NCBI GenBank assembly: GCA_028874905.1
Contig: JAPPGZ010000061.1
Coordinates: forward strand, 21,290 to 85,289
Reading direction: 5' to 3'
Source of the DNA: Gemmatimonadota bacterium
GTDB taxonomy: Bacteria; Gemmatimonadota; Gemmatimonadetes; Longimicrobiales; Gaopeijiaceae
DNA: 64,000 bases
How positions within the stretch are numbered: position 1 is the first letter of the stretch; the number at the start of each line of letters is the position of its first letter. The notes below the pieces were generated by a model that was not told where the DNA came from, did no database searches, and worked only from the letters and a program-made list of their open reading frames with translations. The translations under genes and the position numbers were made by a program. Shown here in pieces: positions 16,713-24,725 of the stretch.

Positions 16713-17670
16713 AGGCGGTCGGTGTGGGAGAGAGGTTCAGCATCTCGCGTGCCTGGGCGGGGGTGGCAACCTCCCGGTTCAACTCGTGGATGATGCGCAC
16801 CGCGCGCTCCACAAGCTGCCGGTTGCTCCGTGCCTTTTCGCCCCGGCGGTAGTAGACGTTGTCTTCCAGCCCCACGCGCACGTGGCCGCCCAGCATGGTA
16901 GCCAGCGTCGTCATGGGCAGCTGGTGCGGTCCGATGCCCGAGGTCAGCCATACCGTGTCCTCCGGAAACTCGCGGATCATCTGGAGCACGTTGTCGACGG
17001 TGGGCAGGCTGGATGTCTGGTACCCCATGACCGTCTGAATCCAGTAGGGCTTCTCGACGAGCCCTTCGTCGATCAGGAAGCGGATGACCCAGCCGCCGCC
17101 CGGGTGGTAGGTCTCCAGCTCCGGCTTGATCCCGCGGGCCTTCATTTCGGTGGCGAAGTGCTTGATCTGGTGATACGAGAAGGGCAGACACTCGTCGTAA
17201 ATCATCTCGGGGCGCGGATCGGGCAGAGGGGCGGGCCTGGCCGGAATCCGGAAGCGGCTCATGTCGGGGGTCAGATTCAGCGACGCGACCTCGGGCCGGG
17301 CGTCCAGACACTGCAGCCGCTCCTCGTTCGTCATGTCGGGGCCGCCGCCGGTGGTGTCGTTGATGATGATGTCGGGGCACGCCTCACGGATCTTCGCGTT
17401 GACCTCCAGCCAGCGCTCGGTGGTGACTGCGGGCCGCGTGGGGAACTCCGCCTGCCGGGCGTGGACGTGCACCATCGACGCGCCCGCATCGTAGGCGCGG
17501 GCCACGGACTCGGCGATCTCCTCCGGCGTCTCGGGCAGGTTCGGATTCGACTCCTTCCCCTGGATTCCGCCGTTGCATGCGACGCAGATGATCGTGGGCG
17601 GCATGCGGCCGACCCGCGCCAGGTATTGATGAGCGTCAGCGTGGTTCCAGCGGTCGAGAAGGTTGACCAT
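16705..17670 (-). CDS. Beta-keto acid cleavage enzyme (BKACE, DUF849)
   Basis: 321 residues from ATG 17670; ATGs at 17736 and 17781 would extend it, but the extra residues are not family-like. BKACE enzymes condense a beta-keto acid with acetyl-CoA, giving acetoacetyl-CoA and a CoA ester or amine product; the founding member, Kce, acts on 3-keto-5-aminohexanoate. Signatures: IICVACNGGIQGKE at the first strand, SMVHVHARQ (HxH metal ligands), IIINDTTGGG, SLNLTPDMS and RVGLEDNVYYRRGEKARSN near the C-terminus (Glu metal ligand). It overlaps the S15 hydrolase by 8 bases and is divergent from a 3-hydroxyacid dehydrogenase, suggesting that enzyme makes its keto-acid substrate. Confidence 0.88.
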   Translation of the reverse strand: MVNLLDRWNHADAHQYLARVGRMPPTIICVACNGGIQGKESNPNLPETPEEIAESVARAYDAGASMVHVHARQAEFPTRPAVTTERWLEVNAKIREACPDIIINDTTGGGPDMTNEERLQCLDARPEVASLNLTPDMSRFRIPARPAPLPDPRPEMIYDECLPFSYHQIKHFATEMKARGIKPELETYHPGGGWVIRFLIDEGLVEKPYWIQTVMGYQTSSLPTVDNVLQMIREFPEDTVWLTSGIGPHQLPMTTLATMLGGHVRVGLEDNVYYRRGEKARSNRQLVERAVRIIHELNREVATPAQAREMLNLSPTPTAYD

Positions 17671-17817
17671 CGGGCGTGGTTCCGGTGAAGCAGGTGTGAC
17701 AAGTGCGGTGGTCGCGGTGTAAAGTGCGCTTGTCATTAACAGTATTGACGCATGCGGGCGCACGCGCGAGGGGAATACCACCGCACACGCGCGGAGAGCG
17801 CCAGGGAGGGACCCACC

Positions 17818-18852
17818 ATGTCCGTTGCGTCCGGCGCCGGCTCGGCCTCACCCGGTGCGGCTTCCCGCGGCTCGGCCTCCCCCGGCGCGGTCGCCGTCGT
17901 CGGCACCGGTGTCATCGGGAGGAGCTGGATCCGCGTCTTCGTGCGGGCCGGCTTCCCCACCCGGGTCTTTGACCGGGACCCGGAGCAGCTGGCGCGGGCG
18001 GTGGCCTGGGCCCGGACGTCTGCGCTGGACGATGTCCACCTGGGACTGTGCGCCTATGCCGAAGCCCAGGCGGAGGAGCGCCGGATCACGGTTTGCGAGA
18101 CCCTCGACGAGGCCCTGGACGGCGCGACCTACGTGCAGGAGAGCGGCCCCGAGGCCATCGCGACGAAGCAATCGATCTACAGGGCGCTCGACGCTGCGGC
18201 GGTACCGGAGGTTGTGCTGGGCAGTTCCACTTCGGCGCACGACATGACGGAAATCGCGCGGGGCCTGCCCGGGGCGGGTCGCTGCATCGTGGCGCATCCG
18301 GTGAATCCGCCGCACGCGATCCCCCTGGTCGAGGTCCTTGCTGGGGCGGAGACCCGCCCCGACGTCACGGCCACCACCCTGGCGCTCCTCCGCCGGGCCG
18401 GCATGGCCCCGGTCGTGCTCGACCGCTACGCGCCCGGCTTCGTCCTCAACCGCCTGCAGGCCGCGGTGGTGCGCGAGGCGGTCTCGCTCGTTGGCGCGGG
18501 CGTGGCCTCGCCCGAGGTGGTCGACATCGTCATGCGGGAGGGGCTCGGCCTCCGCTGGGCGCTGATGGGACCCTTCGGCACCGGCCATGTGAACGCGGAC
18601 GGTGGCGTCGGCAGCTACTACCGCATGTACGGCGACGCCTACCGCGCGATCTGGCAGGATCTCGATCCCGCACCCGAGTTCGGCGACGACGTCATCGACG
18701 CGATCGATGAGGGCGCCTCGGCGATGTACGGCGAGGACGCGGTGCCGGCCCTTTCAGCCTGGAGGGATCGCATGGTGCGTCGGATTCTCCAGCTGAAAGC
18801 GGCGGATCCGGCGCCGAGGCGAGCCCCGGGGGAGGCACCGGCCAACGACTGA
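17818..18852 (+). CDS. 3-hydroxyacid dehydrogenase, lambda-crystallin (CRYL1) type
   Basis: 344 residues from ATG 17818, with GGAGGG 8 bases upstream. After a low-complexity Ala/Ser/Gly N-terminus, the NAD-binding fold begins VAVVGTGVIGRSW (GxGxxG). ESGPEAIATKQSIY and SSTSAHDMTEIA follow; HPVNPPHAIPLVEVL holds the catalytic His of the 3-hydroxyacyl-CoA dehydrogenase fold. The C-terminal helical domain has APGFVLNRLQAAVVREA and EGLGLRWALMGPFGTGHVN, close to lambda-crystallin/L-gulonate 3-dehydrogenase and also related to L-carnitine dehydrogenase. It should oxidise a free 3-hydroxy acid to a 3-keto acid with NAD+. The divergent BKACE gene is a logical next step. Confidence 0.88.
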   Translation: MSVASGAGSASPGAASRGSASPGAVAVVGTGVIGRSWIRVFVRAGFPTRVFDRDPEQLARAVAWARTSALDDVHLGLCAYAEAQAEERRITVCETLDEALDGATYVQESGPEAIATKQSIYRALDAAAVPEVVLGSSTSAHDMTEIARGLPGAGRCIVAHPVNPPHAIPLVEVLAGAETRPDVTATTLALLRRAGMAPVVLDRYAPGFVLNRLQAAVVREAVSLVGAGVASPEVVDIVMREGLGLRWALMGPFGTGHVNADGGVGSYYRMYGDAYRAIWQDLDPAPEFGDDVIDAIDEGASAMYGEDAVPALSAWRDRMVRRILQLKAADPAPRRAPGEAPAND

Positions 18853-18874
18853 GCCGCCCCCGCGGCCAGCCCCC

Positions 18875-19918
18875 TCAGTACACGTCCAGATCCGCCGCGG
18901 ACACCACGCGACCCGTGTACCCGGCCTCGCGGATCTCCCGCAGCAGGTCCTCGTCGGTGGCACCCCAGTAGAGTTGATGGTACAGAACCAGGAGCGCCGG
19001 GCGCGCCCGCGTCGCGATGTCCACGAGCTCCACCGTCGACGTGTGGGAGTCGGCGTGATACCGCTGCCACTCGGGCGGACGCCCCTTGAACGTCTCGGCC
19101 GAGTAGACCTCGTGCACGAGGATGTCGCAGCCGTCGCAGGCCTCGACCAGCGACTCGCTCGGCCGTGCGTCTCCCGAGATCACGATCGTGCGGGCCGGGG
19201 CACCGTCGCGCCCAGGCGCGTCGAAGCGGTATCCGAGGGAGTGGGGCCACGACCCATGCATTACCGGAATCGCCGTGACGCGGACATTCTCGTCCTCATA
19301 AACCGGACCGCCGGTAGTCTCGGTGACCGGTGACCGGTATGCGTCCCGGTTGTAGTCGTGTGGCTCGAGCCCGAACAGACGCATGTGGACGTCTTCCTTC
19401 CACGCCTCCTGTATGTGCTCGACCATGGTGGCTGTGCCGGGCGGGCCGAAGACGAGAATCGGGTCGGGGCGCTCCAGCACCCAGGGCGAGAAGATCACAT
19501 CCGGAAGCCCCACGGTGTGGTCCGAATGGAGGTGCGTCAGGAAGAGGCGGTTGAGCCCGCTCGGTGCCAGGGCTTCGATGCCGTGCCTGGTCGAAGCCGC
19601 AGCGGCGCGGCGAACGATGCCGGGTCCCGCATCCACCAGATAGGCCCGCCCGCCCGCCACAACGGCGACCGCGGGTCCCGAGCGATCGGGGTCCGCGTTG
19701 GGCGTTCCCGTGCCGAGGATGACGAGGCGGATCTCGGACGCGGTGTCGTCAGCGACCGCGGTGTCGGCTGCGGCCTCCTGCGGGGAGGCGGGAGCCGGGA
19801 CGGCGCTGGCAAGGACGGCCGTGGCAAGGCTCAGGCCGATCCGCAGGGGATCGCTGGTGTGAGACATGGTGGAGCGCGGTCGTTTGGCCCCGCACCCGCC
19901 CGCAGCTTCGTTCGTCAT
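18875..19918 (-). CDS. Exported metallo-beta-lactamase-fold hydrolase (RNase Z/AtsA-like)
   Basis: 347 residues from ATG 19918, selected by AAGGAG upstream; an ATG at 19867 is also possible. A hydrophobic segment (LRIGLSLATAVLASAVPAPA) acts as signal or anchor. The metal site HLHSDH (His129, His131, Asp133, His134) follows the ILGTGTPNADPDRSGP opening and VDAGPG strand typical of ElaC/AtsA relatives; VMHG, ISGDARPS and the late HEVY/YHADSHTS/LYHQLYWG blocks complete the two-metal site. Relatives include RNase Z and metal-dependent arylsulfatases; export argues for a small-molecule esterase or sulfatase rather than tRNA processing. Tail-to-tail with the dehydrogenase gene. Confidence 0.83.
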   Translation of the reverse strand: MTNEAAGGCGAKRPRSTMSHTSDPLRIGLSLATAVLASAVPAPASPQEAAADTAVADDTASEIRLVILGTGTPNADPDRSGPAVAVVAGGRAYLVDAGPGIVRRAAAASTRHGIEALAPSGLNRLFLTHLHSDHTVGLPDVIFSPWVLERPDPILVFGPPGTATMVEHIQEAWKEDVHMRLFGLEPHDYNRDAYRSPVTETTGGPVYEDENVRVTAIPVMHGSWPHSLGYRFDAPGRDGAPARTIVISGDARPSESLVEACDGCDILVHEVYSAETFKGRPPEWQRYHADSHTSTVELVDIATRARPALLVLYHQLYWGATDEDLLREIREAGYTGRVVSAADLDVY

Positions 19919-20131
19919 GCAAGGGCTCCTTGCTTCCGCCTTGATCGTGAAACGCTTCACAAGCCCAAGCTGCCGCGCCGAAGGCCCGCATGCAAAGGGT
20001 GGGGACGCGCTGATCGCCTGACAGCCCTGCCCCCGCCGGTATGAACTCCACTCGAACGCCAGGTGCTTGCCTGCCCGGAACGTGCTTCCGAGTATTCCCC
20101 TCCAGCCCACCAGCAGCAGGAGACCCCCAAC

Positions 20132-21196
20132 ATGCGCCCGGCACTTCCCGCGGCCAAGCGGCCGTCCTCTCTCACTCGCCTCCTTGTCCTGGCATGCACA
20201 GCCGCTCTTCCGGCGTGCACGCCCGCCGGCGACCCGGCCGATGACGCCACCCCCGCCGAAGCGGCCGAATCTCCAGCCAGCCCCACCCCAGCCACCGCCG
20301 CCGACCTCGCGACCCGTGTCGAGTCCCGCCTGGCCACCCTCGATGCCACCAGTTCGCTCTACGCCAAACACGTCCCGACCGGGCGCGAGATCGCGATCAG
20401 GCCCGACCTCCCCATGAACACTCTGAGCGTGATCAAGATACCGATCATGGTGAAGGCCTTTCAGGACCACGCCGAGGGGCGCCTCGACCTGGACGCGCGC
20501 CATACCGTCGAGGCGGACGACATGCGTCGGGGCAGCGGGCTCATCCAGACCTTCGCGCCCGGCCTGAACCCCACCCTGCGTGGCCTCGTCACCCAGATGA
20601 TCATCACGTCGGACAATACCGCGACCGACATGGTGATCGACCTGGTCGGCATGGACCGAGTCAACGAAATGCTCGCCGCGAACGGCTACGAGCAGACCCG
20701 CCTCAAGCACACCACCCACCGCCTGTTCCTCGAGACGTGGATACGCACCGACCCAGCGTACGGGGCGCTCGGCGAACGCGAAGTCTTCGAACGCGGGTTC
20801 CCGTCGGATGACGGTGCCGCCGAGCGTTTCTTCGAGATCGAAGGCGACTCGACGATCTGGCTGGGCCGCACCACCGCGCGCGAAATGGCCCGTCTGCTGG
20901 AGCAGATCATGGACGGCGAGCTGGCGGACCAGGCGGCCAGCGACGAAATGGTGCAGATCATGAACGCCCAGTTCTACACGACGCGGCTGCCGAGGATCGT
21001 CCGCTTCCAGGGCGTTCAGGTGGCCCACAAGACGGGCGACTGGCCGCCGTACGCCGGCAACGACGTGGGCATCCTCTTCTACGAGGGCGGACCGACGATC
21101 ATCTCGGTGTTCACGAACCAGAGTCGCGGCGACTTCTACGAACTGGAGGAAACGCTCGGCATGATCGCGCAGGACATCGTGGAGGCGTGGAGATGA
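20132..21196 (+). CDS. Class A beta-lactamase-fold serine hydrolase lipoprotein
   Basis: 354 residues from ATG 20132, preceded by CAGGAGA. Lipoprotein-type signal with Cys29 (LPACT) and then an Ala/Pro/Thr-rich linker. The three penicillin-recognising motifs are present: SVIK (Ser99-Lys102), SDN (160-162) and KTG (300-302). I cannot identify a convincing omega-loop Glu equivalent to Glu166, and the domain has an insertion around residues 190-245, so it may be a peptidase or esterase-like relative rather than an antibiotic-resistance enzyme. First of three co-directional genes with overlapping or nearly overlapping ends (4-base overlap with the next). Confidence 0.82.
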   Translation: MRPALPAAKRPSSLTRLLVLACTAALPACTPAGDPADDATPAEAAESPASPTPATAADLATRVESRLATLDATSSLYAKHVPTGREIAIRPDLPMNTLSVIKIPIMVKAFQDHAEGRLDLDARHTVEADDMRRGSGLIQTFAPGLNPTLRGLVTQMIITSDNTATDMVIDLVGMDRVNEMLAANGYEQTRLKHTTHRLFLETWIRTDPAYGALGEREVFERGFPSDDGAAERFFEIEGDSTIWLGRTTAREMARLLEQIMDGELADQAASDEMVQIMNAQFYTTRLPRIVRFQGVQVAHKTGDWPPYAGNDVGILFYEGGPTIISVFTNQSRGDFYELEETLGMIAQDIVEAWR

Positions 21197-22749
21197 AGGC
21201 GCAGCGCCTCAGCGGATGCGCGGAGGTGAGCCGCATCGGCCCGTCGCCCGCCCCGGTCGCCGCAACCGCGACCGCAATCGCCGCGTCGCTGCTGGCCGCC
21301 TGCACCGCTCCCGACCGACCCGTCGCCCCTGCCCTCTCCCGCGGAATCGACGCCGTCTTCGCCGACCTCGACCGGCCCGGATCCCCGGGCGCCTCCGTGG
21401 CCGTGATCCGAGACGGCGAGATCGTCTACTCTCGCGGCTACGGGGAGGCCCAGATCGAGCACGGCATCCCCGTGACGCCGCACACCGTCTTCCACGTCGC
21501 ATCCGTGTCCAAGCAGTTCGCGGCGATGGCGGTCACCCTGCTCGCCGCCGACGGCGCCCTCTCCCTCGACGACCCCGTCCGGATGCATCTCCCCTACGTG
21601 CCCGAGTTCGAGCACACCCCCACGGTGCGCCAGATGATCCACCACACGAGCGGGATCCGCGACCAGTGGCAGCTCCTCGCGATGTCGGGCTGGCGCCTCG
21701 ACGACGTGATCACGACCGAACAGATCCTCGGCCTCATGGCCCGCCAGCAGGAGCTCAACTTCGTCCCCGGCGCCGAGTACCTGTATTCGAACATGGGATA
21801 CACGCTCCTGGGGCAGACTGTCGAGGCGGTGAGCGGCATGTCCTTCGTGGAGTTCACCCGGGACCGCATCTTCGCCCCCCTGGCCATGGACCGGACCCAC
21901 TTCCACGACGACCACGAGCATATGGTCGCGCACCGCGCCTACTCGTACGCCCCGCTCCAACCGCTCGCCGCTGCCACCGAGCCCCCCGAAGCCGACCCCG
22001 CCGCTGCCGACGCGCCCCGCTACCGCAAGGCCGTCCTCAGCTACGCCAACGCCGGCGCCACCAGCCTCTTCACGACGGCCGAGGACCTGGCCCGCTGGCT
22101 CGACAACTTCCGGCATGCCACCGTCGGCGGCCCGGAAGTCATGCGGACCATGCAGTCGCGCGGCATCCTCAACAACGGCGACACGATCCCCTACGCCCAC
22201 GGACTGTCGATGGGCGAGTACCGCGGGCTGCGCACCATCGGACACGGCGGCGCCGACGCGGGATTCCGAACCCAGGTCTACTGGTTCCCCGAGGTCGAGA
22301 CGGGGGTGGTCGTGCTCACCAACGTGGCCAACGGCAACCCGGCCGGACGCGCCCGCGACGTAGCGGATGTCGTGCTCGCCGGTTCATTCCCGGAGGAGGA
22401 GGAGGAGGGGGAGGAGGACGACGCGCCTCCCACGGCCGACGATGCCGCACCACCGGAGACACCCGGCCCGGCCGTGCTTGCAGCATACGCAGGCACCTGG
22501 TACAGCCCCGAACTCGACGCGCTCTACCACCTGAGCGTGTCGGACGGCCGCCTGGTCGCGCGGCACGTTCGCCACGGCGAGATCGTCCTCGAGTATCGCG
22601 CCCCCGACGAGTTCGCGACGGACCGCTGGTTTTTCCGCAGCGTCCGCTTCGAGCGCGGCGGCGACGGCGCGGTCACCGACATGCGCATCGGCGGCGGACG
22701 GGTTCGCAATCTCCGCTTCGTCAAACTCATCACCCCCCTGCCCGGATAG
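21193..22749 (+). CDS. Class C beta-lactamase-like serine hydrolase lipoprotein
   Basis: 518 residues; ATG 21193 overlaps the previous stop (ATGA), and an in-frame GTG lies two codons earlier. Lipoprotein signal LLAAC37. The class C/DD-peptidase motifs are SVSK (Ser104-Lys107), YSN (198-200) and HGG (351-353). A catalytic domain of about 350 residues is joined to a C-terminal lipocalin-like domain (about 425-518) by a very acidic linker (residues 401-410, then Pro/Ala-rich). Members hydrolyse D-peptides, esters or beta-lactams; the substrate is unknown. It probably works with its two operon neighbours on an extracytoplasmic substrate. Confidence 0.86.
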   Translation: MKAQRLSGCAEVSRIGPSPAPVAATATAIAASLLAACTAPDRPVAPALSRGIDAVFADLDRPGSPGASVAVIRDGEIVYSRGYGEAQIEHGIPVTPHTVFHVASVSKQFAAMAVTLLAADGALSLDDPVRMHLPYVPEFEHTPTVRQMIHHTSGIRDQWQLLAMSGWRLDDVITTEQILGLMARQQELNFVPGAEYLYSNMGYTLLGQTVEAVSGMSFVEFTRDRIFAPLAMDRTHFHDDHEHMVAHRAYSYAPLQPLAAATEPPEADPAAADAPRYRKAVLSYANAGATSLFTTAEDLARWLDNFRHATVGGPEVMRTMQSRGILNNGDTIPYAHGLSMGEYRGLRTIGHGGADAGFRTQVYWFPEVETGVVVLTNVANGNPAGRARDVADVVLAGSFPEEEEEGEEDDAPPTADDAAPPETPGPAVLAAYAGTWYSPELDALYHLSVSDGRLVARHVRHGEIVLEYRAPDEFATDRWFFRSVRFERGGDGAVTDMRIGGGRVRNLRFVKLITPLPG

Positions 22750-22754
22750 CCGCC

Positions 22755-23993
22755 ATGGTCCGTTCAATCACCGTTCTCGGGTGCGTCGTGCTTGCGGCGG
22801 CGTGTGCCGCGGATCAGGCGCCGCCCGACATTCCCGAGCGGCCCTTCGCGGTGCCCACGGGTCCCCACGCCATCGGAATGACCGAATACCGCTGGACGGA
22901 CACCGACCGGCCGGAGCCCTTCACGCGGGATCCCGACGACCTGCGTTCCGTCGCGGTGCGGGTATTGTACCCGGCCGCGGACTCGGCGGGGGCCGGTGAC
23001 GCTGCGAACGCGGAGGACGCGCGGACCGCCGAGGACGCACCGACCGCGATGTACCTCCCCGACCCGGCCGAGTTCGGCGACGCCGAGGACTTCGTGCCCG
23101 TCACCCACGTTCGCACCAACGCGATCTCCGATGCCGTGCCCGCCGCGGGGCCCTTCCCGGTACTTGTCTACCACCACGGCGGCGGCTGGACGCGCTTCAC
23201 CAGCACCTTCACGACCGAGGAACTCGCGTCCCACGGCTACGTGGTCGTCTCCGTCGGCCACAACGGCTTCAACCGCACGCGGCTCCTGCCGGACGGCGCC
23301 TCGGTCGCACCCGACACGCTCACCTTCCCGGAGCCTACCGGCGACCTCCTCGCGGACGCGCTGGGCAGTTGGGACTATCTCGACGACCATCACTTCCCCG
23401 AATGGGTGGCGGACGCGCGCTTCGTGCTGGACCAGCTGGAGACGCTGAACGGCTCGGGCCGCTTTGCGGAGAGGCTCGACCTGGACCGCATCGGCATGTA
23501 CGGGTGGTCCTTCGGGGGCGCGACCTCGATCGAGGCGAGCGTCGTCGACGAACGCGTGAAGGCGGCGATCGACCACGACGGACAGCTGTTCGGTACGGCA
23601 CCCACGGCCGGGACCGCACGGCCCTTCATGCTGATGCACGGCGGCGAACTCCCCGAGGTGCCCCCGAGCGAAGACCCCGAGGTTGCCGCCGCGAACGAAC
23701 AGGTCCTGGTGGAACTCATGGCCCAGGTGGCCAGAACGGATTCGGCGCTGAAGGCGACTTCGACCGGGGATTGGTACGACGTCACGATCGCCGGGACCAA
23801 TCACGGCAGCTTCTCGGACCTCGTGCTGTTTACGCCCGCCTTCGCGGCATCGATTGAGACGGCGCGGGGCCACGAGATCGTCAACGCGCTGACGCTGGCG
23901 TTCTTCGACCGCTACCTGAGGGGCGCCGAGGCCCCGCTGCTGGACGATCCCGCGGCGGTGTACCCGGAGGTGGAGATGGAGGCGCGGAGATAA
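22755..23993 (+). CDS. PAF-acetylhydrolase/dienelactone hydrolase-like exported alpha/beta hydrolase
   Basis: 412 residues; lipoprotein signal AAAC17. The alpha/beta-hydrolase core has the oxyanion region PVLVYHHGGGWTRF, the nucleophile elbow GMYGWSFGGATS (Ser252, GxSxGG) and a C-terminal GTNHGSF that supplies the catalytic His. Domain order and the SVAVRVLYPA opening match the platelet-activating factor acetylhydrolase isoform II family, which hydrolyses short or oxidised acyl esters. An Ala/Asp-rich insertion (about 75-98) is low complexity. It starts 5 bases after the previous stop, third gene of the hydrolase operon. A small hairpin (23995-24009) follows its stop. Confidence 0.84.
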   Translation: MVRSITVLGCVVLAAACAADQAPPDIPERPFAVPTGPHAIGMTEYRWTDTDRPEPFTRDPDDLRSVAVRVLYPAADSAGAGDAANAEDARTAEDAPTAMYLPDPAEFGDAEDFVPVTHVRTNAISDAVPAAGPFPVLVYHHGGGWTRFTSTFTTEELASHGYVVVSVGHNGFNRTRLLPDGASVAPDTLTFPEPTGDLLADALGSWDYLDDHHFPEWVADARFVLDQLETLNGSGRFAERLDLDRIGMYGWSFGGATSIEASVVDERVKAAIDHDGQLFGTAPTAGTARPFMLMHGGELPEVPPSEDPEVAAANEQVLVELMAQVARTDSALKATSTGDWYDVTIAGTNHGSFSDLVLFTPAFAASIETARGHEIVNALTLAFFDRYLRGAEAPLLDDPAAVYPEVEMEARR

Positions 23994-24129
23994 GGCGCAC
24001 GGCGTGCGCGGGGACATCGGTGATGACGGATACGGGCGGACGCCCTATAATTCAAGGTTTGCCGCGCCCGCGGGTGATCCCGTGTGCGATCCGGGCGCGG
24101 TGGAATTGAGCGGAGCCACACTGCGCGAG

Positions 24130-24618
24130 ATGGATACGGTACAACGGCGTCGGGGACGTCACAGCTTGCTCGGAACCGCAGCCCTTCTGGCGATGATCGT
24201 TGGGGGCGGTTGCGCGACCTACCAGCAGGTCACGGTCCCGGAGTTGCCGCCGCAGCAACGGGTGCGGATGCAATTGGCCGCTGAGGAGCTGGCCCGAAAC
24301 ATCGCATTTGCGAGCGGGAATCAGGGTTACCTCAGCGGCCGATTCGTCGAGGCCCGCGGAGACTCCGCCGTCTTCGTGCTCACGAGTTCCACGGGGTTCA
24401 GCCAGGTGGTCCTGCCGGTGGACGCGATCCTGCAGCTCGAACGAAGGGACGCCGCGCAAGGCCGTAGCTTTCTCCTGACGGTGGGGCTCGTCGGCGGCGT
24501 AGCGGCGCTGGCCTATTTCGGGTTCGAGGGCAGTCAGGGCTCCGAAACGGGTGGCGACGAAGATACCGTCGACGCGCTGGTTCCGCTGGTCCGATTCACG
24601 ATTCCGGTGGGCAGGTAG
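24130..24618 (+). CDS. Small lipoprotein of unknown function
   Basis: 162 residues from ATG 24130 (GTG at 24004 would give a non-signal-like extension). Signal TAALLAMIVGGGCATY, lipid-attachment Cys probably at GGGC. The body has a beta-rich segment LSGRFVEARGDSAVFVLTSS, reminiscent of small RNA-binding-like or SH3-like barrels, then QVVLPVDAILQLERR, and a transmembrane helix near the C-terminus (FLLTVGLVGGVAALAYFGF). I recognise no family by name. Located 107 bases before the SusC gene with a possible terminator between, so probably not in the same operon. Confidence 0.65.
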   Translation: MDTVQRRRGRHSLLGTAALLAMIVGGGCATYQQVTVPELPPQQRVRMQLAAEELARNIAFASGNQGYLSGRFVEARGDSAVFVLTSSTGFSQVVLPVDAILQLERRDAAQGRSFLLTVGLVGGVAALAYFGFEGSQGSETGGDEDTVDALVPLVRFTIPVGR

Positions 24619-24680
24619 GGATGAGATTTGCCCTGCCGCTACTTGCGGGATCGCGTGTCGCACAGATAAGTAGTCTTGGG

Positions 24681-24721
24681 CGCGAAGTCCGCGTCTTTTT
24701 TGTTTCATCCCGAAACGGAGG
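24681..24721 (+). promoter_or_regulatory. Leader hairpins and T-run before the SusC ribosome-binding site
   Basis: CGCG-AAGTC-CGCG (24681-24693) is followed by a T-rich run (24694-24701), then GTTTC-ATCCC-GAAAC (24702-24716), and the Shine-Dalgarno GGAGG begins at 24717. The first hairpin plus T-run looks like a weak terminator; the second abuts the ribosome-binding site. Could be a terminator for the upstream lipoprotein gene, an attenuator, or chance. Confidence 0.35.
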
Positions 24722-24725
24722 CAAT

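Noticed and set aside
20132..22749. Antibiotic resistance beta-lactamases
   Set aside because: Active-site motifs are present, but the large insertions, extra C-terminal domain and missing class A deacylation Glu argue for peptidase/esterase roles; no resistance claim is justified.
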